Shown piece after piece: positions 35,481 through 48,700 of a stretch of 64,000 nucleotides of DNA. Positions within the stretch are counted from its first letter, which is position 1; every line of letters starts with the position of its first letter. Position numbers and translations under genes: made by a program. This DNA is from Tyto alba (lineage: Eukaryota > Chordata > Aves > Strigiformes > Tytonidae). The notes under the pieces are model-generated. The model was not told the origin of the DNA. It saw nothing but the letters and a program-made list of their open reading frames with translations, and did not search any database. Location of the stretch: contig NW_024881330.1 of assembly GCF_018691265.1 (NCBI RefSeq), positions 18,930,886-18,994,885 on the forward strand. Reading direction: 5' to 3'.

Positions 35481-38215
35481 GTGGAGGATTGTAATGAGGT
35501 AGGGACAGAAGGAATTCTGCCCTTGACTCCAAGCATTGTTGGGCTGTTGCAGGAGTATTTTACATACTTTTGGTCAGTTGTTCAACAAAAATGTATTGCA
35601 AAAATGAAAAGTGGTCAAGTGGTCAGAAAAAGCTGCATGAAAACCTTTATGGTGAGGGATTAAAGAAATACAGGTGATCCAAGAAAAAGCTAAAGCAGAC
35701 ACGTAATGAAGACTCTGACCAGGAATAGTGGGACTCTGCCTTTGACCAGGCAGAGGAAAGGGACAACTGGGTTTACTGGACTGTGTGGATTCAATGGCCA
35801 GGCTCATCAATCCCATGGGAGTATAAAGCTTTAGTGGGCACCAGTGCATATTGTATTTTAATACCATCAGATTACAAAGGGGCAGAACTCATCTGTGTTT
35901 CTGGAGTGATGGGAGGATCCCAAGAACTGTCTGTTTTGACAGCTGAGTTAAGCCTAACTGGGAACAAGAGATGAAAGCACCCTATTGTGACTGGTCCAGA
36001 GGTTCCATGTATCCTTGGCATAGACTACTTCAGGAGAGGGTACATCAGAGACCCAAAAGGGTACTGGTAGGGTTTTGGTATAACTGCTTTGAGTACAGAG
36101 AAGATTAAACAGCTTTTTACCTTGTCTGGTCTCTCAGAGGATCTGTCTGTGGTGGGGTTGTTTGCAGGTAGTGAACAGCATGTGCCAATTGCTACCATGA
36201 CAGTATAACAGTGACAACATTGCACCAATCAAGACTCCCTGGTTCGCATCCATAAATTTTTCTGGTGACTGAAGAGTCAAGGATGGCCAGTGAAAAAATC
36301 TAATGGAGATTGGAGGCTAATAGTGAACTGTTGAGGCCTGAACTAAGTCACACCAACCCTGAGTGCTTCTGTACCAGACATGACAGAACTCCAACATGAA
36401 CTGGAGTCAAAGGCCACCAAAAGTTATGCAGCAACTGATATCACCAACACATTTTTCTTGATCTCTTTGGAAGCAGAGTGCAGGCCACAATTTGCTTTCA
36501 CATGGAGGGGTATCTAGTACACCTGCAATCAGCTATCCCAGAGGTGGAAACACAATCCTACTATTTGTCATGGATTGATATAGACTGCACTGGAACAAGG
36601 TGAAGATCCTGAATACTTACAGTACTTTGATGACATCATTGTGTGGGGTATCACAGAGAAAGAAGTGTTTAAGAAGGAAATAATCCAGATTCTTTTGAAA
36701 GCTGGTTTTACTATAACACAAAGTAAGGTCAAATGACCTGCACAGGAAATGCAGTTTTTAGGAATAAAATGGCAAGATGGGCATTATCATCCCACAGATG
36801 TGATCAATAAAATAACAGCTATGCCTCTATCAACAAACAAAAAGGAAACACAAACTGTCTTAGGTGTCATGGGGTTTTGAATAATGCATATTCCAGGTTA
36901 CAGTCTGATTGTAAGCCCTCTCTATCAACTGACTCAGAAGAAGAAAGACTTTGAATGGTTCCCTGAGCAACAGTAAGCCTTTGTGCAGTAGCATATGGGC
37001 CAGTCCAGACAGGACAAGATGTGAAAAATATGCTTTACACCTCAGCCAGGGATAATGGCCTCACCTAGAACCTCTAGCAGAAAGTACTTGGAGAGACTCA
37101 ATATTGATCTCTAGGGTTTTGGAGCCAGGGATAGAGGGGATCTGAAGCCTGTTATACTCCAACAGAAAAGGAAATATTAGCAGCATATGAAGGAATCTGA
37201 GCCACTTCAGAGGTGGTTAGTACTGAAGCACAGCTCTTTTTGGCACTTCAATTGCCTGTGCTTGGCTGGATGTTCAAAGGGAGGATCCCCTCTACACATC
37301 ATGCAACTGATGCTACACAGAGTATGTGGGTGGTTGTACTGATAACACAATGGGCTCAAATGTGAAACCCTGATCACCTGGGAATTCTGAAAGTGACTAT
37401 GGACTGGCCATAGGGCCGAAACTTTGGAGTGTCACCAGAGGAGGTAGCTTGTGCTGAAGCAGCCCCTCTGTATAATAAATTACCAAAAAATGAAAAGCAA
37501 TATACCCTGTTTACAGATGGATCCTGTCATATTCTGGGAAAACATTGGAAGTAGAAAGCTGATGTGTGGAGTCCTACATGACAAGTTGCAGAAATTGCTG
37601 AAGGACAAGGTGAACTGAGTCAGTCTGAAGAGGTGAAAGCCATCCAGCTGTCTTTAGATATTGCTGAACAAGAGAAATGGTCTGTACGTTATCTTTGTAC
37701 GGCCTCATGGATGGTGGCAAATGCTCTGTGGGGGTGAATACAGCAATGGAAACAGACCAACTGGCAATGCAGAGGTAAACCCATCTGGGCTGCTGAATTA
37801 TGGTAAGATATTGCTGCTTGGGTAGAGAGCCCGGTTGTAAAAGTAGGTCACATAGATGCTCACATACCCAAGATTCATGCCACTGAAGAACACCAAAACA
37901 ATGAGCAGGTTGACCAGGCTGCTAGAATTTAAGTGACCCAGGTGGATCGGCTCTGGGAACATAAGGGAGAGCTATTTATAGCTTGATGGGCCCTTGACAC
38001 ATCTCAGGACATTTAGGAATAGATGCAACATACAAATGGGCTTGTGATCAAGGGGTGGACATGACTATTGATGCCATAGCACACTTTATCCATGAATATC
38101 TAATGTGTCATAATCAAACAAGCCAAGTGGCTAAATATTTTCTCATATAGAGACAATGGTTGAAATATCAATATGGGGAAGCCTGGCAGATTGATATTCA
38201 TTAAATAATCACATT
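35481..38215 (+). pseudogene. Fossil ERVL protease-polymerase region
   Basis: Landmarks of an ERVL-type pro-pol occur in order on the plus strand, in shifting frames with many stops. An aspartic protease active-site block reads LVGTSA at 35831-35848, where the catalytic Asp is changed to Gly. A second protease block, ILGIDYF, lies near 36011. The reverse transcriptase box QYFDDIIVWG has YFDD at 36623-36634. RNase H FTDGSC is at 37510-37527, and its later HIDAHIPK and EQVDQAAR blocks lie near 37848-37930. The start of the integrase core, with its first Asp in WQID, lies near 38185. It ends abruptly at about 38215, so most of integrase, env and both LTRs are missing. Gag may lie in 35481-35700 but is not recognisable. 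Inactive and old. Confidence 0.82.
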
Positions 38216-39759
38216 GTAAAGGAACAGGAAAAGCCAAACTTCAAAATAATGAGAAATACACAAACAAATCCTCAGAATTATGGTACAGACTTTAACCATA
38301 TATTTGTGATTTCAGAGAACAACCTATGATTTAAAAAACAAATTCACAACTTAATAATATTGATAAGTTTAATTTATTTCACTTTCTAGTCTGTTTGTAA
38401 ATGTCATATGTGGGTTACTATAAACAAGCTATGGGGTTTGTAACTCCCTGATTGCAGGATAATTAACTTTGACTTGTTAATGATCTTGTGATTGGGGAAA
38501 AAATAAAATTTAAAGAAATGTCAGAAATCAGTGGAGAAGATGCCCACTAGCATGACTTGTAGGAAAGCAAATTTTCTCCAGTTCTTCTTACTGAAGAAAA
38601 AATATTATATTTCTTCATTCCCAGGAATGAAAACACTGCATTTTGAGTCCAAATGCAATTCAAACATCCTATCTATACATTGAAACTTCCAATTTATTGA
38701 TAGAAAAATACTAGAGAAACATATCTTCAGAAAGGAAGAAACATTTTAAAAGATATAAGTATTCTGAGCCTTATATCAGGACAACAAGTTAGAATGAGCA
38801 TTATCCTTTTGTTCCAAAACACAATCGAACTTTCCTTGCTCAAAAATGGTGTTCTTGATAAGAATAATAAATCTCTTCAGACAGGAGGCAAACTTCATGA
38901 TAAAAGCTATACAGCACAATCTGGAGTTACCATTTTAATTAGTTGTCTGGCAGAATCAACAAGGATGGATTAAGAGATTAAATGTAAACATTCTGGAAAC
39001 ACCAAGTCAGCGTTAATGAAAACCCTGCTTTGTCTGAGATATTAAATGACATAGAATGTGTTTAACATCATTTACAGCCTGTTACCTGATGGTATCCTGG
39101 GAATGAAGAATGCATTTAGCTGTCAAAGGTATCAATTGTAAAACTGTTCCCCTACTTGGAAAGGAAAATCTATACTCTGGGACACACTAAAGGAGGAAAA
39201 TACTGAAGTGCACTGTATTCATATTCAATCAACATTCATATATAGTTCATAAAGGAAAGCACATTTATTTTAGCTGTAGAAATGAACTCATTGCAGGATA
39301 ACAAGCTACAGTGGGATGTCCTGTCCCTCATTAATTCCATTTGGAAGAGGCAAAATTATACATATGACATCCAGAGGCAATTCAAACCTTAGAGTTAGGG
39401 CATAATTGTGATCCAGTCACCTTTTTATTTCAGCAAAACCTCTCATTCTTGATGATACAAGCCAGAATTGTAGCATATGGTCTAAGAATAAAATTTTTGA
39501 AAGGCTGTCTTCAATTGTTATTTTACCCTGTGCTGTTAAACTAGGATAGTCTTTGGAAAATTTACTGAGGTGGGAGGAATTAGAGGGGAAAGATGGTTGT
39601 TTATTTGTTTTTTCCTTACCCATTGAAGTTGTGGATCTGTGGTTAAAAGCAAACATCATAACTAGAAGTCTTTTCAGTTAGTATTAGAGTACATAAATAT
39701 GTCACAAACATATTGACATTTGTTGACAGTTTTACTTGTACTTTATTTCCTAAGGATCA
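38216..39759. other. AT-rich stretch without a recognised gene
   Basis: Begins where the ERVL polymerase fossil stops and shows no further retroviral motif. No coding signal was found. Confidence 0.6.
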
Positions 39760-39918
39760 TGGTTTAACCCGGTAGGCAGATCAGCCCCACACAGCTGCTT
39801 GCTCACTCCCCGACAGTGGATGAGGAGATAATGGGAAGGGTAAAAGTGCAAAAACTTGTGGACTGAGATAAAGCCAGTTTAATAAGTATAGCAAAAGCTG
39901 TGTGTGCAATTCATTCAA
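39760..39918 (-). mobile_element. LTR tail fragment, minus strand
   Basis: About 160 bases match the 3' end part (in LTR orientation) of the LTRs at 40054-40638 and 18359-18978, ending at TGGTTTAACC on the plus strand. Together with 39919-40053 and 40054-40638 it looks like the remains of one collapsed minus-strand element. Confidence 0.75.
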
Positions 39919-40053
39919 AGGAAAATGGAATTAAAATAGCATTACCTATGGTAAGTTTTAGTAGTGCTTTTATATAAAGTAGACATTTCATAATAGATTT
40001 TAAAATCTCAGTGCTTATGTTCAAAGAAAACTGATAATTGGAATTTTGTGTTT
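39919..40053 (-). mobile_element. Short sequence between LTR parts, shared with about 18220-18358
   Basis: Aligns in order with the 140 bases left of the LTR at 18359 (shared pieces such as ATAGCATTAC/ATAACATTAC and CATAATAG). The shared position next to both LTRs points to element-internal sequence. No convincing primer binding site was found at its edge. Confidence 0.55.
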
Positions 40054-40638
40054 TAGTTTAAACCGAGCCGGCAACTAAGCACCACACAGACACTTGCTCA
40101 CTGCCCACTGGTTGGATGGTGGAGAGAATTGGAAGAGAAAAAGTGAAAAAACTCATGGATTCAGATAAAGACAGTTTAATAAGTAAAGCAAAAGCCTATC
40201 ATGCAAGCAAACAAAAGAAGTAATTAATTCACCATTTCCAATCGGCAGGCAGGTGTTCAGCCATTCCCAGGAAAGCTCCATCACGCGTATTGTTGACTTG
40301 GGAAGACAAATGCCATCATGCCAAACATCTCCCTGCTTCCTTTTTCTTCCCCCAGATTTACATGCTGAGCATGATACCATACAGTATGGGATGTCCCTTC
40401 AGTCAGCTGGGGTCAGCTGTCCCAGCTGTGTCCCCTCCCAACTCCTTGTGCATTCCCAGCCTGCTCACTGGAGAGGCAGTGTGAGGAGCAGAAAAGGCCT
40501 TGACTCTGTGTAAGCACTGCTTGGCAATAATGAAAGATTTCCTGTATTATGTACATTGTTTTCCGCACAGATGCAAAACATATCCCCATACTAGCTACTA
40601 TGAGGAAAAATAACTATATCCCAGCCAAAATCAATACA
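40054..40638 (-). mobile_element. ERVL-type LTR, minus strand
   Basis: Homologous over its whole length to 18359-18978. On the minus strand it begins TGTATTGATTTTGGCTGGG. The terminal CA is changed (plus strand TAGTTTAAACC). The 36-bp promoter-region unit is present once. No target duplication was found. Confidence 0.8.
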
Positions 40639-42039
40639 CTAAGATATGCATTTTTGCTTCCTTCTCATCCCCAGATGTACTTCAGAGAATTATGAAACCT
40701 GTCTCTTACTATCTGTATCTTTACTACAGGGTTGAGATTAACGAACCTGTTTTCAATAGGAGGGAAATTTGAGTTTTGTAGCATTTCTTATTGCACATCA
40801 GACTTTCTAGTTACTAACTTTTTGTTTCTACCATCTGTATCCACTAAATCTTTTGATGACTGCATCTCTGTAAGGGCTTGACCTATGTAACATATATCAT
40901 TGAGAAAGCCATGATGCAGAACATTAATTATTCTTAAAGGCCATATATATCTGGTGATCTTTTGTCCCTTGCAGTAGATTTTGATAGTGCACTAGATACA
41001 TTAGAGATCAGATGACTACAGAATAATTTCAGGGTGTGGACAAACAACTTGTAAAGAGGCTATCTTTGCAATTTGAATAAAGACCATATGTGGTTATCAT
41101 AATACTAAAAACCTGATTCAGCTTCCCTGAAAGTTGATCTGAATCTTTTCACTGACTCCCACAAGAATTGAGTTACATCTTCAACTATTATAGATCTTAC
41201 TCATGAGGACAGATTCTCTGGAAAGAAAAATAAAGATTAGTCGTGAGTAATAAGAGTTTCAGGACTGAGTTAACTAAAACAGATAACAATCTTCTAGATT
41301 ATACCATTATCTAGATGTAGCAACCTGGAAAAAATAGTGTGATGACAAAGTTATTGTAGACTGACATTAAACTAATCTAGCTGAAATTTTATGCAGGAAG
41401 AACAAATTTAGGGAGAGCATGGAGAAGCTTGCCTTGCATACCAGTGCCAATAAAAAAATTAACTGAGAGTGACATAAACTGTCAGAAGGGTATTAGTCAC
41501 AGTATCATGGAATAACTAACTGTTCTCTGGTAAGTATTAGTGTTCAGGCTTTTACAGGAGTGATGGAGAAAAATAACTTAGGTTGTACATGGGAGGATTT
41601 TTTCAGTTAATTTTTATTTTATGGTTTGTTTTTGCTATGTTAGTGGTTTTTCAATTTTGGAGCATGTAGGTCTTGGTGTCTGTGCTAACTGAAACTCAGC
41701 TACTGTCAGTAACAGCACTTGTACCAAAATATTTTCTAGTGAAACTGGTACAGCAAAAGCTTGGTGCAGTAAATGGAAGGAAACAGGGATAGGGATTTTG
41801 ATCTCCTGGGGAAAAAAACCAAAACAAAACAAACAAAAAAAAAAACCAACGAAGTATTTTATGTCTAAGATTACCAGGTGTTCAGTCGTGGATAAACAAT
41901 TCTTAATACAGATTCACCAGCCTAACTTTAGGTTCCTAATGAGCAGTTCTTTCATTAATTGTTTTAAATTCAGTATTAGACATGAAAGTTATGTACAATC
42001 TGTGTAGAAGAAAAAAGAAAGTTATCTTTAATTTAACTA
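40639..42039. other. AT-rich stretch without a recognised gene
   Basis: No coding or repeat family signal was recognised. An A-rich tract lies at 41815-41845. Confidence 0.6.
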
Positions 42040-42896
42040 GAAGATTGTTTGGGGCAGTGTTTCTCTCTGAGGAGAGGGCAGGGGCTGCCCTTAGCTGGAT
42101 GCAGCTGGTCCCAGCCAGGTCCACAATGGACACATTAGCCAAGGTGGTGGTGCCTCTGTGGTTACATATTTTAAAAAGAGCAAAATTCCAGAAAGCAGAG
42201 AAGAGTGACAAGGAAATGAATATGAGAAATGATCCTGTGAACACCAAGGTCAGAGAAGGAGGGACGAGAAGATGCTCCAGGTGCAGCTAATGGTGAGGAC
42301 CACACCAGAGTACGTATTGACACTGTAGCCTATGGAGCTCCCCACACTGGAGTGGGTGGATATTTCCTCAAGGTATTGAAGCCCATGGAGAATCCATGCT
42401 GGAACAGATATTCCTGAAGAACTGCAGCCAGTGGAGGACCCATGTTGCTGCAGGTTTATCCTGAAGAAGGGACAACATGCTGGAGCTGGAGAACAGCCTG
42501 AGGAAGAACAGAGTGGCAGAGATGAATTGTTACGAACTGAACTTTAATGTCCATTCCCAATCCACCCTGCACTGCTCAGAGAGAGGGAGGCAGTAGAGAG
42601 CTGGAAAAGAAAGAATGAAGACAAGTCGGGGGAAAAAAATGTAGGGGGAAGGTGCTGTTATGATTTTGTCTTTGTTTTTCTCCTTCCAAATCAATTTTAA
42701 TTGTCAAAAAATTAAATTAATTTTCATGAGGTTTAGACTATTTTACTCTTGATGGTAGAACTGCTAAGGGATCTCCATGCCTTTATCTCAACCCATGAGT
42801 TTATTTTCTTATTTTTCCCCCTTGTCTTGTTGTAGAGAGGGAGTAAGAGAATGGCTGGGTGCGCGTCTGACAGCTGGACAAGGTCAGCCTAGCACA
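42040..42896 (+). mobile_element. Old ERVL-type LTR, plus strand
   Basis: Diverged copy of the family at 44779-45762 and 53731-54740. Landmarks: TTACATATTTTAAAAAG TATA region near 42161, GAACACCAAGGTCAGAGAAG near 42239, and a CAAGGTCAGCCTAGCACA end. The left edge is uncertain by tens of bases. No target duplication was found. Confidence 0.7.
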
Positions 42897-42914
42897 GCTG
42901 CATAACAAGACTCT

Positions 42915-43075
42915 CAGAAAAAACTGGGATTGCCATTTTTGGAGACCATCAACACTTAGACAAGACCCTGGACAACCTGATCCAGCTTTAAAGTTAGCTT
43001 TACTTTGAGCAAGATCTTGAACAAAATGACCTCTAGAGTTTTGTTCAACTTAAATAATGTTATGATCTTAACTAC
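42915..43075 (+). mobile_element. CR1 3' fragment, plus strand
   Basis: Short CR1 end: GCCATTTTTGGAGACCATCA, then GACAACCTGATCCAGC and AAATGACCTCTAGAG, followed by an AT-rich end. It matches the last ORF2 codons and the 3' UTR of CR1 in order. Confidence 0.75.
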
Positions 43076-44778
43076 AGAGGGATTTGTTTAGCATTTGTAT
43101 TTTCCTTATGTTGTACAAAACTATTTTAACATAGTCATATCCTTTGATTCAAAGAAAACCAGGTTTTCCTGTCTCAGGAGAGGTAATCTATAGGCATTAA
43201 CTGTGTAATAAATCTGCTTTGAGCTGAACACTAGAAATATAATCTTGATAGAGTCCCAGATTTTTTATTTTTTAACACAGATTTAAGGATAGCAGTTCCT
43301 CTCTCATTCTGTCTACCAGAAGAGAAAATATTAATATAATTTGTTAGCTTTAGCTCCAACACATAGTCAGGTTGATATTTTCATAGTGTTATCCTCAGGT
43401 TTAACACAGGACTAGGAATAAATCTCATCTAGTTATTCTTCAAAATCCACACAGACTGAGAAGGCAGAGTAAAGATTTTCCCAAATACTTTACCTAAATC
43501 TAAAAATAAATATAAAACTATGATAAGGAAAACCTGGCAGGGTAAGTGGTCCCAGAGAGTCTTTGGACAAAATGCAGTAAAATCTGAGATATTATTTTTT
43601 AAACCATTTATTTCTAAACTTCACTGATGAATAGTCTGTGTAGGACTTGCAGATCCCTTTTTCACCCTCACAAGACCTTTTCTGTCCTAATGTTTCTTAG
43701 TTTACTTGTTGCTCTATTAAATATTACATAGAGCTTTAAGCTCCAACACAGCATGTTCCATTATTTATCATTTAAATGCTCACTTGTGGGGTATTGGCAA
43801 TGGGTAGAAAACAAGCCTGAGTGACCCATAGCAACTAACTAGTCACTAGAGGAAGATAGCTGAGGGAAGAATAGTGACCTGTGCCCTAAGAATTATTTTA
43901 ATTCCCAGATATTGGAAATTTTGTTTCCCTCCAATTAAAACATATACATAGACTGTCTTGTTTGTTCACACATGTTTTCAAGATACATGTAGAAGATATT
44001 CTTGTAATCTACAATGTCTTACATGTCTGAATGTAAAGTTACTTGACACAGGAGAATAAATTACTTCTCTGTTTTTCACAGAAATCTACTATTTGTAATG
44101 AGTGCGCTATTCAGTAAGGAATTGCTAAATGGATTAAAAAGACAATAGGAAATTTTCTGCCTACATCTTTATTAAAGGAAAGAGAATTCATATAGCTTAA
44201 TCCAATTACTTAGTCTACTCAAAGTATTGTGCAGTGAACAAGGGAATGTACCAAGAGATACAATTCTGGCTACATTACTTGATTGTTTCTTCCTTTAATT
44301 AGTTTTTGAGTAAATTTAGAGAATATAAAAAGGGTTCTTAATTACAACGCTATATAAAAAAAGTCCAAGATACAGCTATCTAAAATAGGACCTAGCTGCC
44401 TTATTAATAAATAAATTAATCTATGAGATCCTTAAAATAACACATCATCAGTTGGTTAACCCAAGGTGTCTAACATCTACAGGATTTTATAATGAAAGAT
44501 TATACATTTCTTTTTTTTCTGAACATTAGTTAACTGTTATGGGATATTATTAAGAAAGAGAAGCATGTATTAGTGAAGAAAGTACTTCAAAATATGATGT
44601 CATTATATTTGTATTTTGTACAGAAGACACCTTCCAGTTTTGCTACAGGTAAGTGCAAGAGTGACTACACTTCTTGCCTTTAAAATCTATAAAATTATTG
44701 TAATAAGCATGACACACACTTATTCTTTACTAAATAATAAAACAAAATGCAATTTACCAGGAAAATATTCGATTAGGA
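43076..44778. other. AT-rich stretch without a recognised gene
   Basis: No coding or repeat signal was recognised. It ends in the left TAGGA target duplication of the next LTR (44774-44778). Confidence 0.6.
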
Positions 44779-45762
44779 TGTGGTGAGTTGAACTTGGATA
44801 GCTGCCAGGTGCCCACCAAGCCAGCCTATCTCTTCCCCTCCTCAGCAGGACAGGGAGACAAAATACAACAAAAAGCTCATGGGTTGCAATAAGGACAGGG
44901 AGATCACTCAGCAATTACTGTCATAGGCAAAACAGACTCAGTTTGGGGAAACTCATTTATTTCCAGTTAAAAAGAGCATGATAATAAGAAATAAGAACAA
45001 ATCTAAAATTACCTTCCTCCTACCCCTTCCTTCTTCGCAGGCTCAGCTTCATTCCTGACTTTTCTAATTTATTTCTCCCAAGCAATGCAGTGGGACAGGG
45101 AATGGACATTGTGGTCAGTTCATTATGTGCTATCTCTGCTGCTCCTTCCTACTCATTCTCTTCCCCTGCTCCAGTGTGGGGTCCCACCTACGGGAGACAG
45201 TCCTTCATGAACTGCTCCAACGTTGGTCTGTCCCAGGGGCTGCAGTTCTTCAAGAACTGCTCCAGCATGGGTCCTTTCCATGGTGTGCAGTCCTTCAGAA
45301 ACAGACTGCTCCAGCATGGGTCCGCTGTGGGCCACAGGTCCTGCCAGAAAACCTGTGCCTGCGTGGGCTCTCTGCAGCTACCTTCAGGTCATATCCACCT
45401 GCTTCATGTTGGGTCCTCCATCAGCGGTAGGGTGACAACCTGTGTCACCATGGTCTTCCCCACAGACCGCAGAGGAATCTGTGCTCTGGTGCTTAGAGCA
45501 CCTCCTCCTTCTTCACTGACCCTGGTGTCTGCACAGTTGTTTCTCTCACATAATTTCTTTCCCATAGCAGTTGAACAGTGTTTTTACCATTTTTTAAATA
45601 TATTATCACAGAGGCATTGATTTGTTCAGACTTGGCCAGTGACAGGTCCTTCTTGGAGCCAGCTAGCATTGGCTCTGTCAGACATGGGTGCAGCTTCTGG
45701 CAGCTTCTGACACCCCTGCAGCATCACTTGCTATCAAAACCTTGCCACATAAACCCAATATA
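44779..45762 (-). mobile_element. ERVL-type solo LTR, minus strand, with target duplication
   Basis: A 984-bp LTR flanked by a perfect 5-bp duplication, TAGGA at 44774-44778 and 45763-45767. On the minus strand the first bases read TATATTGGG, so the usual TG start has changed to TA. It ends CCACA. It contains several 30-40-bp imperfect repeats (AACTGCTCCAGC type, near 45200-45330). The 176-codon plus-strand frame inside it is antisense to the element. Confidence 0.88.
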
Positions 45763-48700
45763 TAGGAAAAAAAAGATAAATCAAGCTTATTTCTAAGCTT
45801 TGCTCAACAGAAGAAGGCGTTTCCTTTTTGCTCTCTCTGCAGCCCAAGATCCCTTTACGCTAATTAATTTCTGGTAATATAGTAGTTAAGTTCCTCAGTA
45901 AATAGTCAATTTAGAACACATAAGTTATTTATATAATATTTACATACAGAGTTCATACACTGAGATACAATGGAGGAAGAATTTATTAGCTAAAAGATCT
46001 TTAGGAATTGAAAATTAAAATAATCTTTAACTACATAAAATGTCACTCAAACCAATCACATTTATTGACATTTGAATGCCAATGTAAATTCAGTGAAATC
46101 CCACTGAGATTCAGACATATTTGGTTTGGGGAATTTAAAGCATAGAAGAAGAAATAAGTGATGATGTACTTATGCAGACTTACATATATGCATATACATG
46201 TGTGTGGGTACATTTCTTGTACTGTTCCTGATTTTATAATCTTCTTCCCTATCTCAGTAAAAGACAAAAATAAGACACAGTCCAGTATATCATCTAGAAT
46301 CAAACTAAATATTCTCTTCCAAAAGCTCATTCCTGACTTTTCATATTTCTAAGTACAAATAGACTGCCATATCTAGTGTTATATGTGATGTACATTCACC
46401 TAGTGACTGACATGGTTTGACTCAGAGGTCTTGAATTCTAAAGAGGAAAGGCAAGACATTCCAAATATTGGCTAATAAAAATGGGGCTACAGCTTGAGAC
46501 TTCTACCTTTTCACTTCACTCCCTGTCCACTAGTTAGTTCCTGATGCAAAATGTCGTTCTTTACAGTATTAATCTATATTAAATGTAGGTGTACCAAATA
46601 GGTGTAAGATTTGACTTATCAAACCCTACAAACATGAAGTAACAGACATATCAGTTTAAGAGTATTGAATAGACTGGGTTTCTTTCGTATTGCACAATTT
46701 TGCTTTCCAGATGAGTAAAGTTCTGTCTGAAGAATTTGCAGAGGTAGCTTCAAACCTGAACTATTCCGTGATTCTGTGAATGTAGAAGCTAATATTTTGA
46801 TAAATAACTAAATATGTAACTTTTTTCCAAACAGTTTGAAAAGCACATCATTACCTGAAAAGTCAAATAAGTAAGATGGATTACAAAATTACTTTAATAC
46901 TACTGTGCCTTTCATTTTACATCAAATTAGGATAGGAGTCATACAATTTTTTCTTCTGCATTTGGGAATCAACTGTAACTTCAAGGTTGGTTTAGGCTAC
47001 TATAAATAAATATATTAAAGCAAACAATTTTGTACTTTCAGACTTGTTGCTTTATTTTTTTTTTTTTTTGTAACATTATTGTTCATGTACACAATCTTTT
47101 TTTTTCTTTAAATGACAACTTGTTTCTAAAAATTCTAACTGAGCTACCAGTTTTCATTTTACAAAACTGACCTTTACATAATTACTATTACCGCTTAAAG
47201 AATAAAATTGGGTTTGACTAGTACTTTCTCTGGCAAGGAGCTTCAAACAGCAATTAAAAGAAACAGCTTGAGTATATATGTAGGAATATATAACACAAGA
47301 CAAAACATTTTACAGTAAACTGTAAAACTTTAATGACAATGATCTAATGCAGCTCCCATTAATGGACCTGTTGCTTTCCTGCCATTTTTTTCCAGTTCAT
47401 CCCTATTTTAACAAAAAAAAAGTCAAATCACTCAGCAATTTCTATGGCCAGAATAAAGACTGTATACATTTTGTGTAAGTTGTGACACTGCATTCTTTAA
47501 AACAATAAATCACCAAGGAGGAAAATAGTGGTCCATAAGAACAGATTCTAGTGATACAAATAAAGTAATAGTATATCTAATACCTTCTGCTGAAAACCAA
47601 TAAATTATTAGCAAATGATAACACGGCAAATGATGCTGTTGGGTTCTTTCAGATATTTAATAAAGACATCAGTTTCAATTTGATGTATAGAAAAATCTCA
47701 GCAAAGGAATATATTTCCTATAAAACTTAAAAGTTAGAAACAGCGCGACAACAATGTTTTTGAAGTCTTAAGTATGCAAACTTATTACTCATGGGTTCAG
47801 TGAGAAATTATTAACATCCTACACTCTCCCACAAAACATGATGAATGACGCTAAAGATGCAGGATAAATGGCTTGTAACAAATTAGTTTGGAACTGAAGG
47901 ATAAGACTCAAAAAATGCAACTTTGATGAGGTACAAAATACTTGAGGGCTTCTGCCTGTAACTACCCACTGAAAAGTGCACAACTGGGGAAAAACACACC
48001 AAAGAAACAGTAGATATTTATCACTATCAAAAAAGGACATGTTATTGAGAACATATTTGAAGATCCTAAATTTTTATATGTGCAGGATCACATGATGGTA
48101 ACACCTTAGATGCTTTGAAATTTTATTTCCTTTAAAGATACAGTACCAGAAACTCCAGACAAATACAGAATAGTTGAATTTTCAAGTTTTGATGCTGCAT
48201 GACTGTTTACTACACACTCATAATACCAAGAAGACTGTTCATCTTGCTCAGATACTGCTGTTGCAGTGTTTAACCTTATTTTCACTTTGTTTTATTAAGT
48301 AGTCTCTGTGATGACTAAAGCATTCTTCTGGCATGTAGAAAGTCAGTTAAGCAGACAGTTTCTGAAGTAACATAAATACATTTCATATCTGAGGAAAGAG
48401 TACTAGGAAAAGCTGTTTTCCACCACCTTTCTTCCCTGTGTTGCTGCTATTTTGTCATGATTCTTAAAGAACAAGTATTCTTGCATATGGAAGGGGGTAG
48501 TATTTCATTAGCCAAATTGCCTGTCTTGATACATTTTCCAGCAATAACATGTTATCATTACATTTTCTGGAGTGTTTTTTGCATGCATATGTGCATGCAC
48601 ATATACTTACATATCTGTATAGTCATCTCATCATCTTAAAGGAGAGGTAATTCAGTTATTGTTTCTACCCTGTTTTAACGTTAGGAACACAGAAGGATTT

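Noticed and set aside
45090..45620. 176-codon plus-strand frame
   Set aside because: Antisense within a dated ERVL-type LTR; its repeats are the LTR's own purine-rich repeats.
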